From positions 1 through 64,000 of the forward strand of contig JASHNU010000018.1 in assembly GCA_030041475.1 (NCBI GenBank): a DNA stretch of 64,000 nucleotides, written 5' to 3'. A program made the position numbers and the translations under genes. Below the pieces are notes generated by a model. It saw only the letters and a program-made list of their open reading frames with translations. It ran no database searches and was not told the origin of the DNA. Below, in pieces: positions 17,319-25,911 of the stretch. Position 1 is the stretch's first letter. Each line of letters begins with the position of its first letter. This stretch comes from Candidatus Sulfotelmatobacter sp. (lineage in GTDB: Bacteria > Acidobacteriota > Terriglobia > Terriglobales > Acidobacteriaceae).

Positions 17319-18836
17319 ATGAAGAGGGCCAACACATTGCTATGGACGCTGCTTTTATTGTGGCCGACACTTCTGTCCGCACAGGCGCCCGACAAACCAG
17401 CCGATGGCCTACCGTCGGCGCCGCAACCGCAGTCGTTGTCACTACCGGCGCCCGCCGTCGAGGCTCCGCGCTTGGAAGTATCGCTGGTTGCAGGCTTCGC
17501 TCGCGGCACGGGATCGCAGCCGGCTTCGGCTTCCGCTTCGTCCATGGGCCAGGCGTCAGGGCAACAGGCGCCTCAAGCTCCCGCCGGCACAATGCGTCTG
17601 ACGCGCACGCAGGCGGAGCAGCTCGCCTTGAAGAACAATCCCCGCATTAGCGTGGGACGCCTGATCGCCCTGGCGCAGCATCAGATTTATCGCGAGACCA
17701 GAGCTGCCGCACTCCCTAATTTCAACGGCGCCATGACGGCCGTCGACGCGAATGAAGGCACCCGGATTGGAGCCGGCTCTCTGACGGCATCGCGGCTGCT
17801 GGAACATGCTGGAACCGGCGTGACTATGAGCCAGCTCATCACCGATTTCGGACGCACCATAAACCTGGTGTCGTCCGCGAAGCTGCAGGAAAAAGCCCAA
17901 AACGCAAATGCGCTTGCCACCGTTGAAGACATCGTTCTGGCCACGGATCAGGCTTTTTTCAGTGCCCTGCAGGCCCAGGCCCTGCTCAAGGTCGCGCAAC
18001 AAACGGTTACGACGCGGCAGTCGGTGGAACATCAGGTCGACGAACTGGCCAAGAACAAGCTGAAGTCAAACCTGGACTTGGCTTTTGCGCAAGTGAACCT
18101 CTCGCAGGCCAAACTGTTGTTACTCGATGCGCAGAACAACGTCGATTCGACGATCGCGGCACTTTCGGCGGTGCTGGGGTTCGACAAGCAAGTTAGCTAC
18201 GAGCTAAGCGATGAGGATTCGCAACCTCCGGCGCCGCCGCCCGACGTGGACGTGCTTATCAACACCGCTTTGGGTCAGCGCCCCGATCTACAGGCGCTGA
18301 CGTATGAACAGCAGGCGGCAGAGAAGTTCCGCCGCGCCCAGCGTGATCAACTTTTGCCGACGATCAGTACACTCGGCCTAGTGGGAGTGACCCCGGTGCG
18401 TCCGGACTGCTTCGGAAACTGTTTCCCCAACTATTTCATCTCCAGCTGGTACGGAGCCATCGGCGTGAACATGAGCATCCCCATCTTCAATGGCTTTCTG
18501 TTCACGGCGCAGGCGTCGGAAGCAAATTACAAGGCCCAGGCGGCCGCGGAGAGCACGCGCGACCTGCGCGACCGGGTGGTGCGCGACGTGCGCACGGCGT
18601 GGCTCTCCACTAATACGGCGTTTCAGCGAGTGGGCGTGGAAGCGGAATTGGTCAAGGAGGCCGACCTGGGGTTGAGTCTCGCTCAGAGCCGGTACCGGCT
18701 TGGTCTGGGGTCGATTGTCGAACTGAGTCAAGCACAGTTGCAGCAAACCGATGCCGCAATCGGCTACGTGAACGCGCAATATCAGTACCGCCTGTCTCTC
18801 TCGACGTTGAACTTTGAGATTGGCGTGCAGCCATGA
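17319..18836 (+). CDS. TolC-family outer-membrane efflux channel
   Basis: A 505-residue protein with a signal peptide (hydrophobic core LLWTLLLLWPTLLSA, cleavage after AQA). A Pro/Ala-rich linker covers about residues 25-90, then two TolC-type repeats begin at about 90 (MRLTRTQAEQLALKNNP) and 285, with long amphipathic helices and Ala/Gln heptads. It would form the trimeric exit duct for the RND pump just upstream. The start at 17319 gives the signal peptide; 56 earlier codons are open but overlap the pump gene and look non-protein. Confidence 0.93.
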   Translation: MKRANTLLWTLLLLWPTLLSAQAPDKPADGLPSAPQPQSLSLPAPAVEAPRLEVSLVAGFARGTGSQPASASASSMGQASGQQAPQAPAGTMRLTRTQAEQLALKNNPRISVGRLIALAQHQIYRETRAAALPNFNGAMTAVDANEGTRIGAGSLTASRLLEHAGTGVTMSQLITDFGRTINLVSSAKLQEKAQNANALATVEDIVLATDQAFFSALQAQALLKVAQQTVTTRQSVEHQVDELAKNKLKSNLDLAFAQVNLSQAKLLLLDAQNNVDSTIAALSAVLGFDKQVSYELSDEDSQPPAPPPDVDVLINTALGQRPDLQALTYEQQAAEKFRRAQRDQLLPTISTLGLVGVTPVRPDCFGNCFPNYFISSWYGAIGVNMSIPIFNGFLFTAQASEANYKAQAAAESTRDLRDRVVRDVRTAWLSTNTAFQRVGVEAELVKEADLGLSLAQSRYRLGLGSIVELSQAQLQQTDAAIGYVNAQYQYRLSLSTLNFEIGVQP

Positions 18837-18909
18837 ATATCCGTTCCCGGTCGCGAGTGCGATGTGCTCTTTTGACGCGTCGGAAAGGGCGGTTTGTGGG
18901 GAGGCCCCG

Positions 18910-19080
18910 ATGAAGAGAATCCTGCTGGTTTCTACGTTCATCGTTTCGAGCGTGTTGTTCGGCATGGAGCGCGCCCTCATTTATGTCCTCCCCGCAGTCG
19001 GGTCTCTGGCGATGTACATTTTGTTTGCGGTTGCGCATAAGTCGGATGCCCACCACAAGCAGCCGCAAAGTCGCCACTAG
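18910..19080 (+). CDS. 56-residue membrane protein behind the efflux operon
   Basis: It starts MKRILLVSTFIVSSVLFG and has two hydrophobic stretches (about residues 3-19 and 24-43) separated by a short loop with ER, then a His/Lys-rich tail (AHKSDAHHKQPQSRH). GGGGAGG lies five bases before the ATG, so translation is well supported. It follows the TolC gene by 73 bases on the same strand and may be an accessory of the pump, as small membrane proteins are for some RND systems (inference). I recognise no family. Confidence 0.55.
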   Translation: MKRILLVSTFIVSSVLFGMERALIYVLPAVGSLAMYILFAVAHKSDAHHKQPQSRH

Positions 19081-19117
19081 CGAGGGCTGCACTGCCAACC
19101 CTCGGCGTGATTCCCTC

Positions 19118-19126
19118 TGTTACACT
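19118..19126 (+). promoter_or_regulatory. Extended -10 promoter (TGTTACACT) for the isomerase-like gene
   Basis: TG-T-TACACT ends seven bases before the ATG at 19134, so the transcript would be leaderless or nearly so. No good -35 box is seen. Confidence 0.4.
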
Positions 19127-19133
19127 GTCGCGC

Positions 19134-20093
19134 ATGAGTGCCGGCACCCGCAGACAGTTTCTTAAGCATTGCGCGGGAGCGTTGGCCGGGACTTGCTTCC
19201 TGCCTGAATTCCTGCGCGCGGAAAGTGCGCAGCCTTCGGTTCATTTTCCTTCTGAGCCCCGCCAGCGGATTGCTGTCGCGGCGTACCCATTTCGCGAATT
19301 CATTGTGGGATGGAAGGGATGGGACGGCAAGACGGCCAGCCCCGTTCCGGCTGCACAGCAAGTCGAACTCAAGGACTTCGCCGCACACGTGGCGCAGAGG
19401 TTCAAGATCCACCATATTGAGCCCTGGAGCCGCGTTTTTCCTGCGACAGACCCGGCGTATCTCGAGCAGTTTCGCGTGGCCGCTGAGAAAGCGCACTCCG
19501 CAGTCGTGAACATTGCGGTGGATGAAGAATTCAGCCAGTACGCAAACGACGCGCTCGAGCGCGAACGGGCTGTGACATCGAGCAGGCGATGGGTGGACGT
19601 GGGAGCGGCACTCGGCTCGCCGAGCATTCGCACGCATATCGAACAAGCGCGGGACTCGAAGCCCCACGTGGACCGCGCGGCCGATACGCTTTTGCGCGTG
19701 GTCGAATATGCGCAGAAGAAGAATGTCGTAGTGCACCTCGAAAACGACGATCCCGTGAGCGAAGATCCGTTTTTTATTGTGAAAGTCATCGAAAAGGTGA
19801 ACAGCCCGTGGTTGCGCGGTCTGCCGGATTTCGGCAACTCGCTGGCGGCCCACGATGAAGACTTCGCTTATCGCGCTGTGGATGCGATGTTTGCGCATTC
19901 GTATGGCATTTGCCACGTGAAGGATGGCGAAGTGAACGAGCAGGGCAAGGCCGTACATGTCGATCTAGCGCGTACGTTTCGCATCCTGAAAAAGAACGGT
20001 TACAAGGGATATTGCTCGATCGAGTACGATGCGCCGGGCGATCCGTACCAGCCAACAGCTGACCTGATCCAAAAGACAGTGGAATTTCTCTGA
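19134..20093 (+). CDS. Tat-exported sugar phosphate isomerase/epimerase-like protein
   Basis: A 319-residue protein. The N-terminus TRRQFLKHCAGALAG is a Tat signal (S/T-R-R-x-F-L-K followed by a mild hydrophobic stretch), so it is probably folded and exported with a bound metal. The body is an AP-endonuclease-2-type TIM barrel: conserved metal-site segments are visible as VVHLENDDPVSE, PDFGN, GICHVKDGE and YCSIEYDAPGD near the end. Such proteins act on sugars or cyclitols in the periplasm. The start was chosen at the ATG directly before the Tat motif. It has its own promoter, so it may not belong to the efflux operon. Confidence 0.85.
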   Translation: MSAGTRRQFLKHCAGALAGTCFLPEFLRAESAQPSVHFPSEPRQRIAVAAYPFREFIVGWKGWDGKTASPVPAAQQVELKDFAAHVAQRFKIHHIEPWSRVFPATDPAYLEQFRVAAEKAHSAVVNIAVDEEFSQYANDALERERAVTSSRRWVDVGAALGSPSIRTHIEQARDSKPHVDRAADTLLRVVEYAQKKNVVVHLENDDPVSEDPFFIVKVIEKVNSPWLRGLPDFGNSLAAHDEDFAYRAVDAMFAHSYGICHVKDGEVNEQGKAVHVDLARTFRILKKNGYKGYCSIEYDAPGDPYQPTADLIQKTVEFL

Positions 20094-20097
20094 AACA

Positions 20098-20208
20098 ATG
20101 CGTTTCTTTTTTCGTGCGAGACTTGCCGTGCTGATGTGCCTGCTTTTTCTTCTGGTGTCCGGCAGCCGCCCCCAGCCAGCGGTGAGACCTGACAGAAAAC
20201 CATGGTGA
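20098..20208 (+). CDS. Possible 36-residue leader peptide before chrA
   Basis: ATG at 20098, four bases after the isomerase stop, opens a short frame MRFFFRARLAVLMCLLFLLV continuing to PDRKPW, with a strong signal-like hydrophobic core. It ends seven bases before the chrA start. No clear Shine-Dalgarno is present. It could be a translated leader coupling expression to chrA, or chance. Confidence 0.3.
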   Translation: MRFFFRARLAVLMCLLFLLVSGSRPQPAVRPDRKPW

Positions 20209-20215
20209 GCTCCGA

Positions 20216-21415
20216 ATGAGTGCCCCGCAGGCAGCGCTTCCCTCGGCATCGCCACCGTCGTTCGCCGCTCGGCTGCGAGAGCTCGTATTTTTGTTCCTAA
20301 AGCTGGGGGCAATCAGTTTTGGCGGGCCGGCGGCGCACATTGCGCTGATTGAGGCGGAAGTCGTCCGCAAGCGGCAGTGGCTGACGCGACAACAATTTCT
20401 TGACATGCTTGGCGCGGCGAATCTCATTCCCGGCCCCACTTCCACGGAGATGGCCATCAACGTGGGTTTCGTGCGAGCGGGCTGGGCGGGGCTGTGTTTT
20501 GCTGGAGCGTGTTTTATTTTGCCGGCTGCTCTGATCACGGGAGCGTTCGCGTGGGCCTACGTCCGATTTGGCGCGTTGCCGCAGGCCGCATCTGTGTTGT
20601 ACGGAATCAAGCCGGCGGTGATCGCGGTTATAGCAATCGCGATCTGGCGGTTGGGAAGAACGGCCGTGAAGGATGCGGGACTTGCGGTGCTCGGCGCATT
20701 GGCGCTGGCAACGTTCTTTCTCGCGCTGAATCCCATTGTGATTTTGTTCGGCGGCGCGGTTGTTGGCATGCTTGCGCGGCGAGCATCGGCGTTGCGCGCC
20801 AGTGCGATGATGCGGGTTCTGCCTATGTGGATGCGGCCGCGATTTTTCGCGCTTGCTACACTCGCTTCCGCGGCTCTCCCACTGACTAAACCATCCCTCG
20901 GCAAGGTTGCGGTTTTTTTTCTGCGCGTCGGCGCGGTGCTTTACGGCGGCGGATACGTGCTGCTGGCATTTCTGGAGGATGGATTGATCCGGCAGCATGC
21001 CTGGCTCACCCAGCAGCAATTGCTGGATGCGGTCGCGATAGGGCAATTCACGCCGGGGCCGGTGCTCTCGACGGCAACGTTTATTGGATACATTCTCGGC
21101 GGCGTGCCGGGAGCGGCGGTCGCCACGTTTGCCATTTTTCTGCCGTCGTTTTTCTTCGTGGCGATGCTGGCGCCGGTGTTGTTCCGGCTGCGGCAGTCCC
21201 CGTGGATGGCGGCGTTTCTCGATGCGGTCAATGTGTGTGCTGTGGCGTTGATGGCGGGCGTAACCGTCAAGCTGGCCGCTGACGCGCTACACGGCTGGCA
21301 GGCATTGGTAATTGCCGCGGCGGCGTTGGCCGCGCTGTTGCGGTGGAGGGTGAATCCGGCGTGGGTAGTGCTGGGAGGCGGAGGCGCCGGACTGCTGTTG
21401 GCCGCCTGGCGCTAA
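20216..21415 (+). CDS. chrA: ChrA-family chromate (anion) transporter, two-domain type
   Basis: A 399-residue polytopic protein with two tandem CHR domains. The first has FGGPAAHIALIEAEVV...RQWLTRQQFLDMLGAAN and IPGPTSTEMA; the second, from about residue 235, has YGGGYVLLAFLEDGLI...AWLTQQQLLDAVAIG and TPGPVLSTATFIGY. Both halves keep the paired G-G and PGP motifs, as in long-chain ChrA proteins of about 400 residues. The family exports chromate by anion exchange, but other anions are possible. It lies on the same strand as the isomerase-like gene. Confidence 0.93.
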   Translation: MSAPQAALPSASPPSFAARLRELVFLFLKLGAISFGGPAAHIALIEAEVVRKRQWLTRQQFLDMLGAANLIPGPTSTEMAINVGFVRAGWAGLCFAGACFILPAALITGAFAWAYVRFGALPQAASVLYGIKPAVIAVIAIAIWRLGRTAVKDAGLAVLGALALATFFLALNPIVILFGGAVVGMLARRASALRASAMMRVLPMWMRPRFFALATLASAALPLTKPSLGKVAVFFLRVGAVLYGGGYVLLAFLEDGLIRQHAWLTQQQLLDAVAIGQFTPGPVLSTATFIGYILGGVPGAAVATFAIFLPSFFFVAMLAPVLFRLRQSPWMAAFLDAVNVCAVALMAGVTVKLAADALHGWQALVIAAAALAALLRWRVNPAWVVLGGGGAGLLLAAWR

Positions 21416-21463
21416 GGGTGTAATCTGCAGGCCTAATACTGAATCTCTTTTGCGAGGACAACC

Positions 21464-21928
21464 ATGAAAGTTTGCAGCATGAAATTTCGCAGAATCCTGG
21501 CGGCAGTTTTGTTGCTCACGGCTTGTGTTCCGGCGTCCGGTGCGGACCGCAAGTTTATTGTGAAGCCCCGGCCCGCCGACGCCCAGGCGTTGCCGTTCAG
21601 CGACGCGGTGCTGGTCGGAAACACGCTTTACATTGCGGGACATCTGGGGCTGGAGAAGACCGGTCAACCGCCAGCCGGCGCGGAAGACGAAGCACGCCTG
21701 GTTATGGAGGGCATCAAGTCTACGGTTGAGGCGGCGGGAATGTCCATGGAAGATGTGGTGTCGGTACAGATTTTTTGTACCGACCTGAAGTTCTACGACA
21801 CTTTCAACACCGTGTACAAGACGTATTTTCACGGCGACTACCCGGCGCGGGCGTTCATCGGCACCGATAAACTGGTGCGCGGGGGAAGATTTGAAGTGAT
21901 GGGAATCGCGATCAAGAGGCCGCAATAG
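21464..21928 (+). CDS. Exported RidA/YjgF-family lipoprotein
   Basis: A 154-residue protein. The first 21 residues are a lipoprotein signal ending in the lipobox LTAC (Cys21). The rest is a RidA fold: FSDAVLVGNTLYIAGHLG, VSVQIFCTDL and YPARAFIG, with the conserved Arg of PAR kept. At the place where RidA has IEIEAIA with its catalytic Glu, this protein has FEVMGIA, so that Glu is Met and ordinary imine deaminase activity is doubtful. RidA enzymes are normally cytosolic, so export is unusual. GAGGAC precedes the ATG. Confidence 0.88.
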   Translation: MKVCSMKFRRILAAVLLLTACVPASGADRKFIVKPRPADAQALPFSDAVLVGNTLYIAGHLGLEKTGQPPAGAEDEARLVMEGIKSTVEAAGMSMEDVVSVQIFCTDLKFYDTFNTVYKTYFHGDYPARAFIGTDKLVRGGRFEVMGIAIKRPQ

Positions 21929-22014
21929 GAGCCGCGCGAGCTGGGATATGTTCTTTCCGATGCTATTCGTGTTTTGTTCGCCCAGAGACGGCTTTTGTGG
22001 TAAACCTATAGGGC

Positions 22015-22614
22015 ATGCGAAAAGCACTCGCGCACCTCAAGAAAGCCGATCCCATTCTGTGCTCGATCATCGAGCGCGTGGGCCCGTTCCGCATGGAGTA
22101 TGGGCCGCCGGAGTTTCACAGTCTGGCCGAATCGATCCTCTATCAGCAGTTGAACGGCAAAGCCGCGGCGACGATCTTCAAGCGCTTCACCGATCTCGCC
22201 GGCGACCCGCTTGCGCCGGAGGGAATCCTGAAGCTCAGCGACGAGCAGCTACGCGGTGTGGGGCTTTCGAAGCAGAAATCGGCGTATTTGAAGGATCTGG
22301 CGATCAAGACGCGCGACGGATTGCTGAATTTCGCGCGATTGCCCGACATGACCGACGAGGAAGTGATCCAGCACCTGACCCAGGTGAAAGGCATCGGCGT
22401 GTGGACGGCGCACATGTTCTTGATGTTCACGCTGCGGCGTCCGGATGTGCTGCCCACGGGGGATTACGGTGTGCAGGCGGCGATCAAGAAGCACTACCGC
22501 AAGCGCACACTGCCCAAGCCACACATCATGGAGAAAATAGCGAAACCATGGGCGCCGTATCGCAGTATAGCGTGCTGGTATTTGTGGCGGAGTCTGGATA
22601 TCAAAACTTTGTAG
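22015..22614 (+). CDS. AlkA-type DNA-3-methyladenine glycosylase
   Basis: A 199-residue HhH-GPD protein. The helix-hairpin-helix is VKGIGVWTAHMFLMF (about residues 122-136), followed by the catalytic Asp in LPTGDYGVQ. The substrate-side helix FHSLAESILYQQLNGKAAATI is typical of AlkA-like enzymes. It removes alkylated purines in base-excision repair. It is short, lacking the N-terminal domain of E. coli AlkA, as many bacterial members do. The ATG lies eight bases after a TGGTAAACC box, so it may be leaderless. Confidence 0.88.
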   Translation: MRKALAHLKKADPILCSIIERVGPFRMEYGPPEFHSLAESILYQQLNGKAAATIFKRFTDLAGDPLAPEGILKLSDEQLRGVGLSKQKSAYLKDLAIKTRDGLLNFARLPDMTDEEVIQHLTQVKGIGVWTAHMFLMFTLRRPDVLPTGDYGVQAAIKKHYRKRTLPKPHIMEKIAKPWAPYRSIACWYLWRSLDIKTL

Positions 22615-22707
22615 ACAACAGGTTTTACAATTGGCAATCGGCAGCAGTTAGCTTATGCGAGCTTGCCGGCTCATTATGAATCGCGCTCATCAGGAGAGAA
22701 GAGATTT

Positions 22708-23007
22708 GTGAAGTTGCTTCCAAAGTCTCGCATTAGACGGGCCATTCTTATGGGGATCATCGTTACACTGTCAAGTGGTGCTTTTTCCGCCGCATTTCCG
22801 CAAACGAGCAACTACGTGTTCTTGCCAGGCATGATGGTTGTGTATATCGCAAGTGGAGGTGTGCACGGTTATGCGAGCGGGGTTTACCTCCCAAGCCTGC
22901 CTCTTTGGTACACGCTGGGTGCAGTCGTCAACGTGCTGGTCTATTCGGGTCTCGCATTTCTAATATTGGCAGTTCTCGGCATTAAGAAAAACAGAAACGC
23001 TGTGTGA
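22708..23007 (+). CDS. Small membrane protein, unknown
   Basis: About 99 residues with two or three membrane segments ([33 protein letters not shown] and [23 protein letters not shown]) and a short basic end. I chose GTG at 22708 with AGGAG eleven bases ahead; an ATG at 22663 and one at 22750 are alternatives. No family is recognised. It ends before the B12-binding gene. Confidence 0.55.
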   Translation: MKLLPKSRIRRAILMGIIVTLSSGAFSAAFPQTSNYVFLPGMMVVYIASGGVHGYASGVYLPSLPLWYTLGAVVNVLVYSGLAFLILAVLGIKKNRNAV

Positions 23008-23022
23008 AGACTGTGCCCTCTG

Positions 23023-23031
23023 TGGTTAAAT
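23023..23031 (+). promoter_or_regulatory. Extended -10 promoter (TGGTTAAAT) for the B12-binding subunit
   Basis: TG-G-TTAAAT ends eight bases before the ATG at 23040, predicting a leaderless message for the first gene of the acyl-CoA region. The -35 box is weak. Confidence 0.4.
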
Positions 23032-23039
23032 GTTCTGTC

Positions 23040-23459
23040 ATGTCTGATCCCAAAATCCGCGTCCTAGTGGCCAAGCCTGGGCTTGACGGGCACGATCGCG
23101 GGGCGAAAGTGATTGCGCGCGCGCTGCGCGATGCCGGTATGGAGGTCATTTACACCGGCCTGCGGCAGACGCCGGAGATGATCGTGAACGCGGCGCTGCA
23201 GGAAGACGTGCAGGTTATTGGACTGTCGATCCTTTCCGGCGCGCACAACGCCATCGTGCCGCGCGTGATGGATTTGCTCAAGCAGAACAGAATGGACGAC
23301 GTGATCGTACTGGTCGGTGGCATCATTCCAGATCAGGACGTGGACGGCCTCAAGAAGGCGGGGGTCGCAGCAATCTTCCAGCCGGGCACGGCGATGGATG
23401 ACATCGTGCAGTTCATTCGCGGGCACGTGAAGGGGCCGCGAGTGCCTGCGGCAGGATAA
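23040..23459 (+). CDS. Stand-alone B12-binding subunit of methylmalonyl-CoA-type mutase
   Basis: A 139-residue protein that is only the C-terminal cobalamin domain of acyl-CoA mutases. The base-off/His-on motif DxHxxG is present as GLDGHDRG (about residues 16-23), followed by LSILSGAHN (the SxL motif) and VLVGGIIP (the GG motif). Paired with a separate catalytic subunit it isomerises methylmalonyl-CoA to succinyl-CoA, or a related branched acyl-CoA. The large subunit is not in this window. The start at 23040 matches the family; the frame is open 12 codons further from a GTG. Confidence 0.93.
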   Translation: MSDPKIRVLVAKPGLDGHDRGAKVIARALRDAGMEVIYTGLRQTPEMIVNAALQEDVQVIGLSILSGAHNAIVPRVMDLLKQNRMDDVIVLVGGIIPDQDVDGLKKAGVAAIFQPGTAMDDIVQFIRGHVKGPRVPAAG

Positions 23460-23493
23460 TCTCCGATCTCTCACCCTCCACTAGCGCTACTGC

Positions 23494-24156
23494 ATGAAGG
23501 ACTCTTCGTTTTTCATTGTGGAAAGCCTGCCTCAAGCCTTCCTCTTGCGAATGCGTTCTGAGGACGGAACCAACCGACTTACTCGAGAGCGCGTGCTGGC
23601 GCTCACAAATGCAATTCGGCATTTGGCAAGCGAAGGATTGCCGCTCGTGATCACGGGAAACACAAAGTTTTTTTCCGCCGGAGCGGAACTGGACGAAATC
23701 GCGGCTCTCGATGGTCCTGCGGCATTTGAATTTTCCAAGATGGGTCAAGAGCTAATGCAGTTGGTGGATGAGTTCCCTGCTTCAGTAGGCGCCGCGATCT
23801 CCGGATATTGCATGGGCGGCGGCCTGGATCTGGCGCTGGCGTGCAGCTATCGCGTTGCCTCGCCCCATGCGATCTTCGGCCATCGCGGGGCCGCTCTGGG
23901 TCTGATTACGGGGTGGGGTGGGACGCAGCGGTTGCCTCGGCTGATCGGCAAGGCGCGTGCTGTGGAGATGTTTGTTGCTGCCGAGAAAATCACCGCATCG
24001 CGGGCTTTGAGTCTGAGACTGGTCGACGCGATCGCCGAAAATCCCGTGGCTGAGGCCGTGCGTCGAGTCTCCGGTGCTGTGCAGCCGCCTAACTCTGCTC
24101 CTGCCGGCGGCGACTGGCGTGGGTTTGCGCCTTTCCACCGTCGTGGTATACCGTAA
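23494..24156 (+). CDS. Enoyl-CoA hydratase/isomerase family protein
   Basis: A 220-residue crotonase-fold protein, shorter than the usual 255-260. The oxyanion-hole segments are FFSAGAELDEI and SGYCMGGGLDLALACS; the usual first catalytic Glu (GGGxEL) is Asp here. The C-terminal trimerisation helices are truncated and end in an atypical Pro/Arg-rich tail. The reaction is uncertain. No Shine-Dalgarno is evident. It lies between the mutase subunit and the carboxylase. Confidence 0.85.
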   Translation: MKDSSFFIVESLPQAFLLRMRSEDGTNRLTRERVLALTNAIRHLASEGLPLVITGNTKFFSAGAELDEIAALDGPAAFEFSKMGQELMQLVDEFPASVGAAISGYCMGGGLDLALACSYRVASPHAIFGHRGAALGLITGWGGTQRLPRLIGKARAVEMFVAAEKITASRALSLRLVDAIAENPVAEAVRRVSGAVQPPNSAPAGGDWRGFAPFHRRGIP

Positions 24157-24182
24157 TCAGTCCGCTCTTCGTTCATGCGCCC

Positions 24183-25892
24183 ATGGCCAACCGCGACGAA
24201 ACTTCCACGATGAACTCGTCTGCGCCGTCGAATGCGCTTACGACACGTGTCGACCCGACTTCAGCGCGCTTTGAGGCCAACATGCGGTTTCTGGCCGACC
24301 TGATGTCGCAGGTACGCAACGAGGAAGAAAAAATCCGCGAGGGCGGCGGCAGCAAAGCGATCGAGAGCCAGCACGCCAAAGGACGGCTCACGGCGCGCGA
24401 GCGTCTCGAACTGCTGATCGATCCCGAGACGTTCTTCGAACTGGGCCTGTACGCCGCGCACGGCATGTACGAAGAATGGGGCGGTGCGCCGGCCGCGGGC
24501 GTGATCACTGGCTTGGCGCGCATTCATACCCGTCTTGTGATGATCATCGGCAATGACGCGACAGTAAAGGCGGGCGCGTTTTTTCCCATGACGTCGAAGA
24601 AGGTGATTCGCGCCCAGAACATCGCGATCGAGAATCGTATCCCAACGATTTACCTGGTCGACTCAGCGGGAGTATTTCTGCCGCTGCAGGAAGATGTGTT
24701 TCCCGATACCGACGATTTTGGCCGCGTGTTCCGCAACAATGCGGTGATGTCGGCGATGGGGATTCCGCAGATTGCGGCCATCATGGGCATGTGCGTGGCC
24801 GGAGGGGGCTATCTGCCGGTGATGTGCGACCATCTGCTCATGACCGATGGCAGCGGGCTGTTTCTGGCCGGACCCGCGCTGGTGCAGGCGGCGATTGGGC
24901 AGAAAATTTCCGCCGACGAACTCGGCGGAGCAGGGATGCATTCGGCGATTAGCGGCACCATCGACTTCCGCGAAGCCAATGACGAAGCTTGTATCGCACG
25001 GATTCGTTCCATCGTCGAGAAATGGGGCTACCGGAGGCTTTCACCGTGGGATCGAAAAAAACCAGTCGAACCGGAATTGGCCGCAGAGGAAATTTACGGA
25101 ATCTACGATTCCTCGCCGGCGCGGCCATATGACATGAAGGAGATTTTGGCGCGTGTGCTCGATGGTAGCCGCTTCGACGAATACAAGCCGGAGTATGGCA
25201 AGACGCTGCTCTGCGGCTACGGGCGAATCGGCGGCTTTGCCGTAGGCATTGTCGCCAACCAGAAGTTGCATGCGCAGCAGATAGATCATGAAGGACACAA
25301 GCGCATAGAGTTTGGCGGTGTCATCTACACCGAGTCGGCGGAAAAGGCCGCGCGTTTCATCATGGATTGCAACCAGAACCTGATCCCGCTGATTTTTTTT
25401 CACGATGTGAATGGATTCATGGTCGGGCGGGATGCGGAATGGAGCGGCATCATCAAGGCGGGCGCGAAAATGGTGAATGCGGTGTCGAATTCTGTTGTGC
25501 CCAAGATTACGGTGATCGTGGGCGGATCGTTCGGCGCCGGCCATTACGCCATGTGCGGCAAAGCGTACGACCCGCGCTTTGTATTTGCCTGGCCTACGGC
25601 GCGATATGCCGTGATGAGCGGCGATTCGGCCGCAGGGACACTGGTGGAGATCAAGGTGAAGCAGCTCGAGCGCGGCGGAAAACAATTGACCGAGGAAGAA
25701 AAAAAGGCGCTCTACGAATCGGTGAAAAATACTTACGACGAGCAGACCGATCCTCGCTACGGTGCCGCGCGCTTGTGGATCGATAAGATCATCGACCCGA
25801 TCGAGACGCGCGACGCTATCGCGCAGGCGCTCGAAGCGGCGGCGCTGAATCCGGACGTTCCGGAGTTCAAGGTGGGTGTGCTGCAGACGTAA
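24183..25892 (+). CDS. Acyl-CoA carboxylase, carboxyltransferase (beta) subunit
   Basis: A 569-residue carboxyltransferase of the propionyl-/methylcrotonyl-/geranyl-CoA carboxylase group. The N-terminal half has the acyl-CoA site (GGGSKAIESQHAKGRLTARE, DSAGVFLPLQ, GMCVAGGGYLPVM) and the C-terminal half the biotin site (FFHDVNGFMVG, GGSFGAGHYAMCGKAYDPR, MSGDSAAGTL). It transfers CO2 from carboxybiotin to the acyl-CoA. No biotin carboxylase / carrier subunit is encoded nearby, so it must use one from elsewhere. HMG-CoA lyase directly after it favours a 3-methylcrotonyl-CoA role in leucine breakdown (inference). An extended -10-like TGGTATACC lies at 24144-24152. Confidence 0.93.
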   Translation: MANRDETSTMNSSAPSNALTTRVDPTSARFEANMRFLADLMSQVRNEEEKIREGGGSKAIESQHAKGRLTARERLELLIDPETFFELGLYAAHGMYEEWGGAPAAGVITGLARIHTRLVMIIGNDATVKAGAFFPMTSKKVIRAQNIAIENRIPTIYLVDSAGVFLPLQEDVFPDTDDFGRVFRNNAVMSAMGIPQIAAIMGMCVAGGGYLPVMCDHLLMTDGSGLFLAGPALVQAAIGQKISADELGGAGMHSAISGTIDFREANDEACIARIRSIVEKWGYRRLSPWDRKKPVEPELAAEEIYGIYDSSPARPYDMKEILARVLDGSRFDEYKPEYGKTLLCGYGRIGGFAVGIVANQKLHAQQIDHEGHKRIEFGGVIYTESAEKAARFIMDCNQNLIPLIFFHDVNGFMVGRDAEWSGIIKAGAKMVNAVSNSVVPKITVIVGGSFGAGHYAMCGKAYDPRFVFAWPTARYAVMSGDSAAGTLVEIKVKQLERGGKQLTEEEKKALYESVKNTYDEQTDPRYGAARLWIDKIIDPIETRDAIAQALEAAALNPDVPEFKVGVLQT

Positions 25893-25911
25893 TGGAACGT
25901 GCGATTTCCTA

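Noticed and set aside
14651-17592. Long minus-strand open frames (up to 344 codons) opposite the RND pump
   Set aside because: His/Arg/Gln-rich antisense readings typical of GC-rich genes; the plus strand encodes a clear RND permease.
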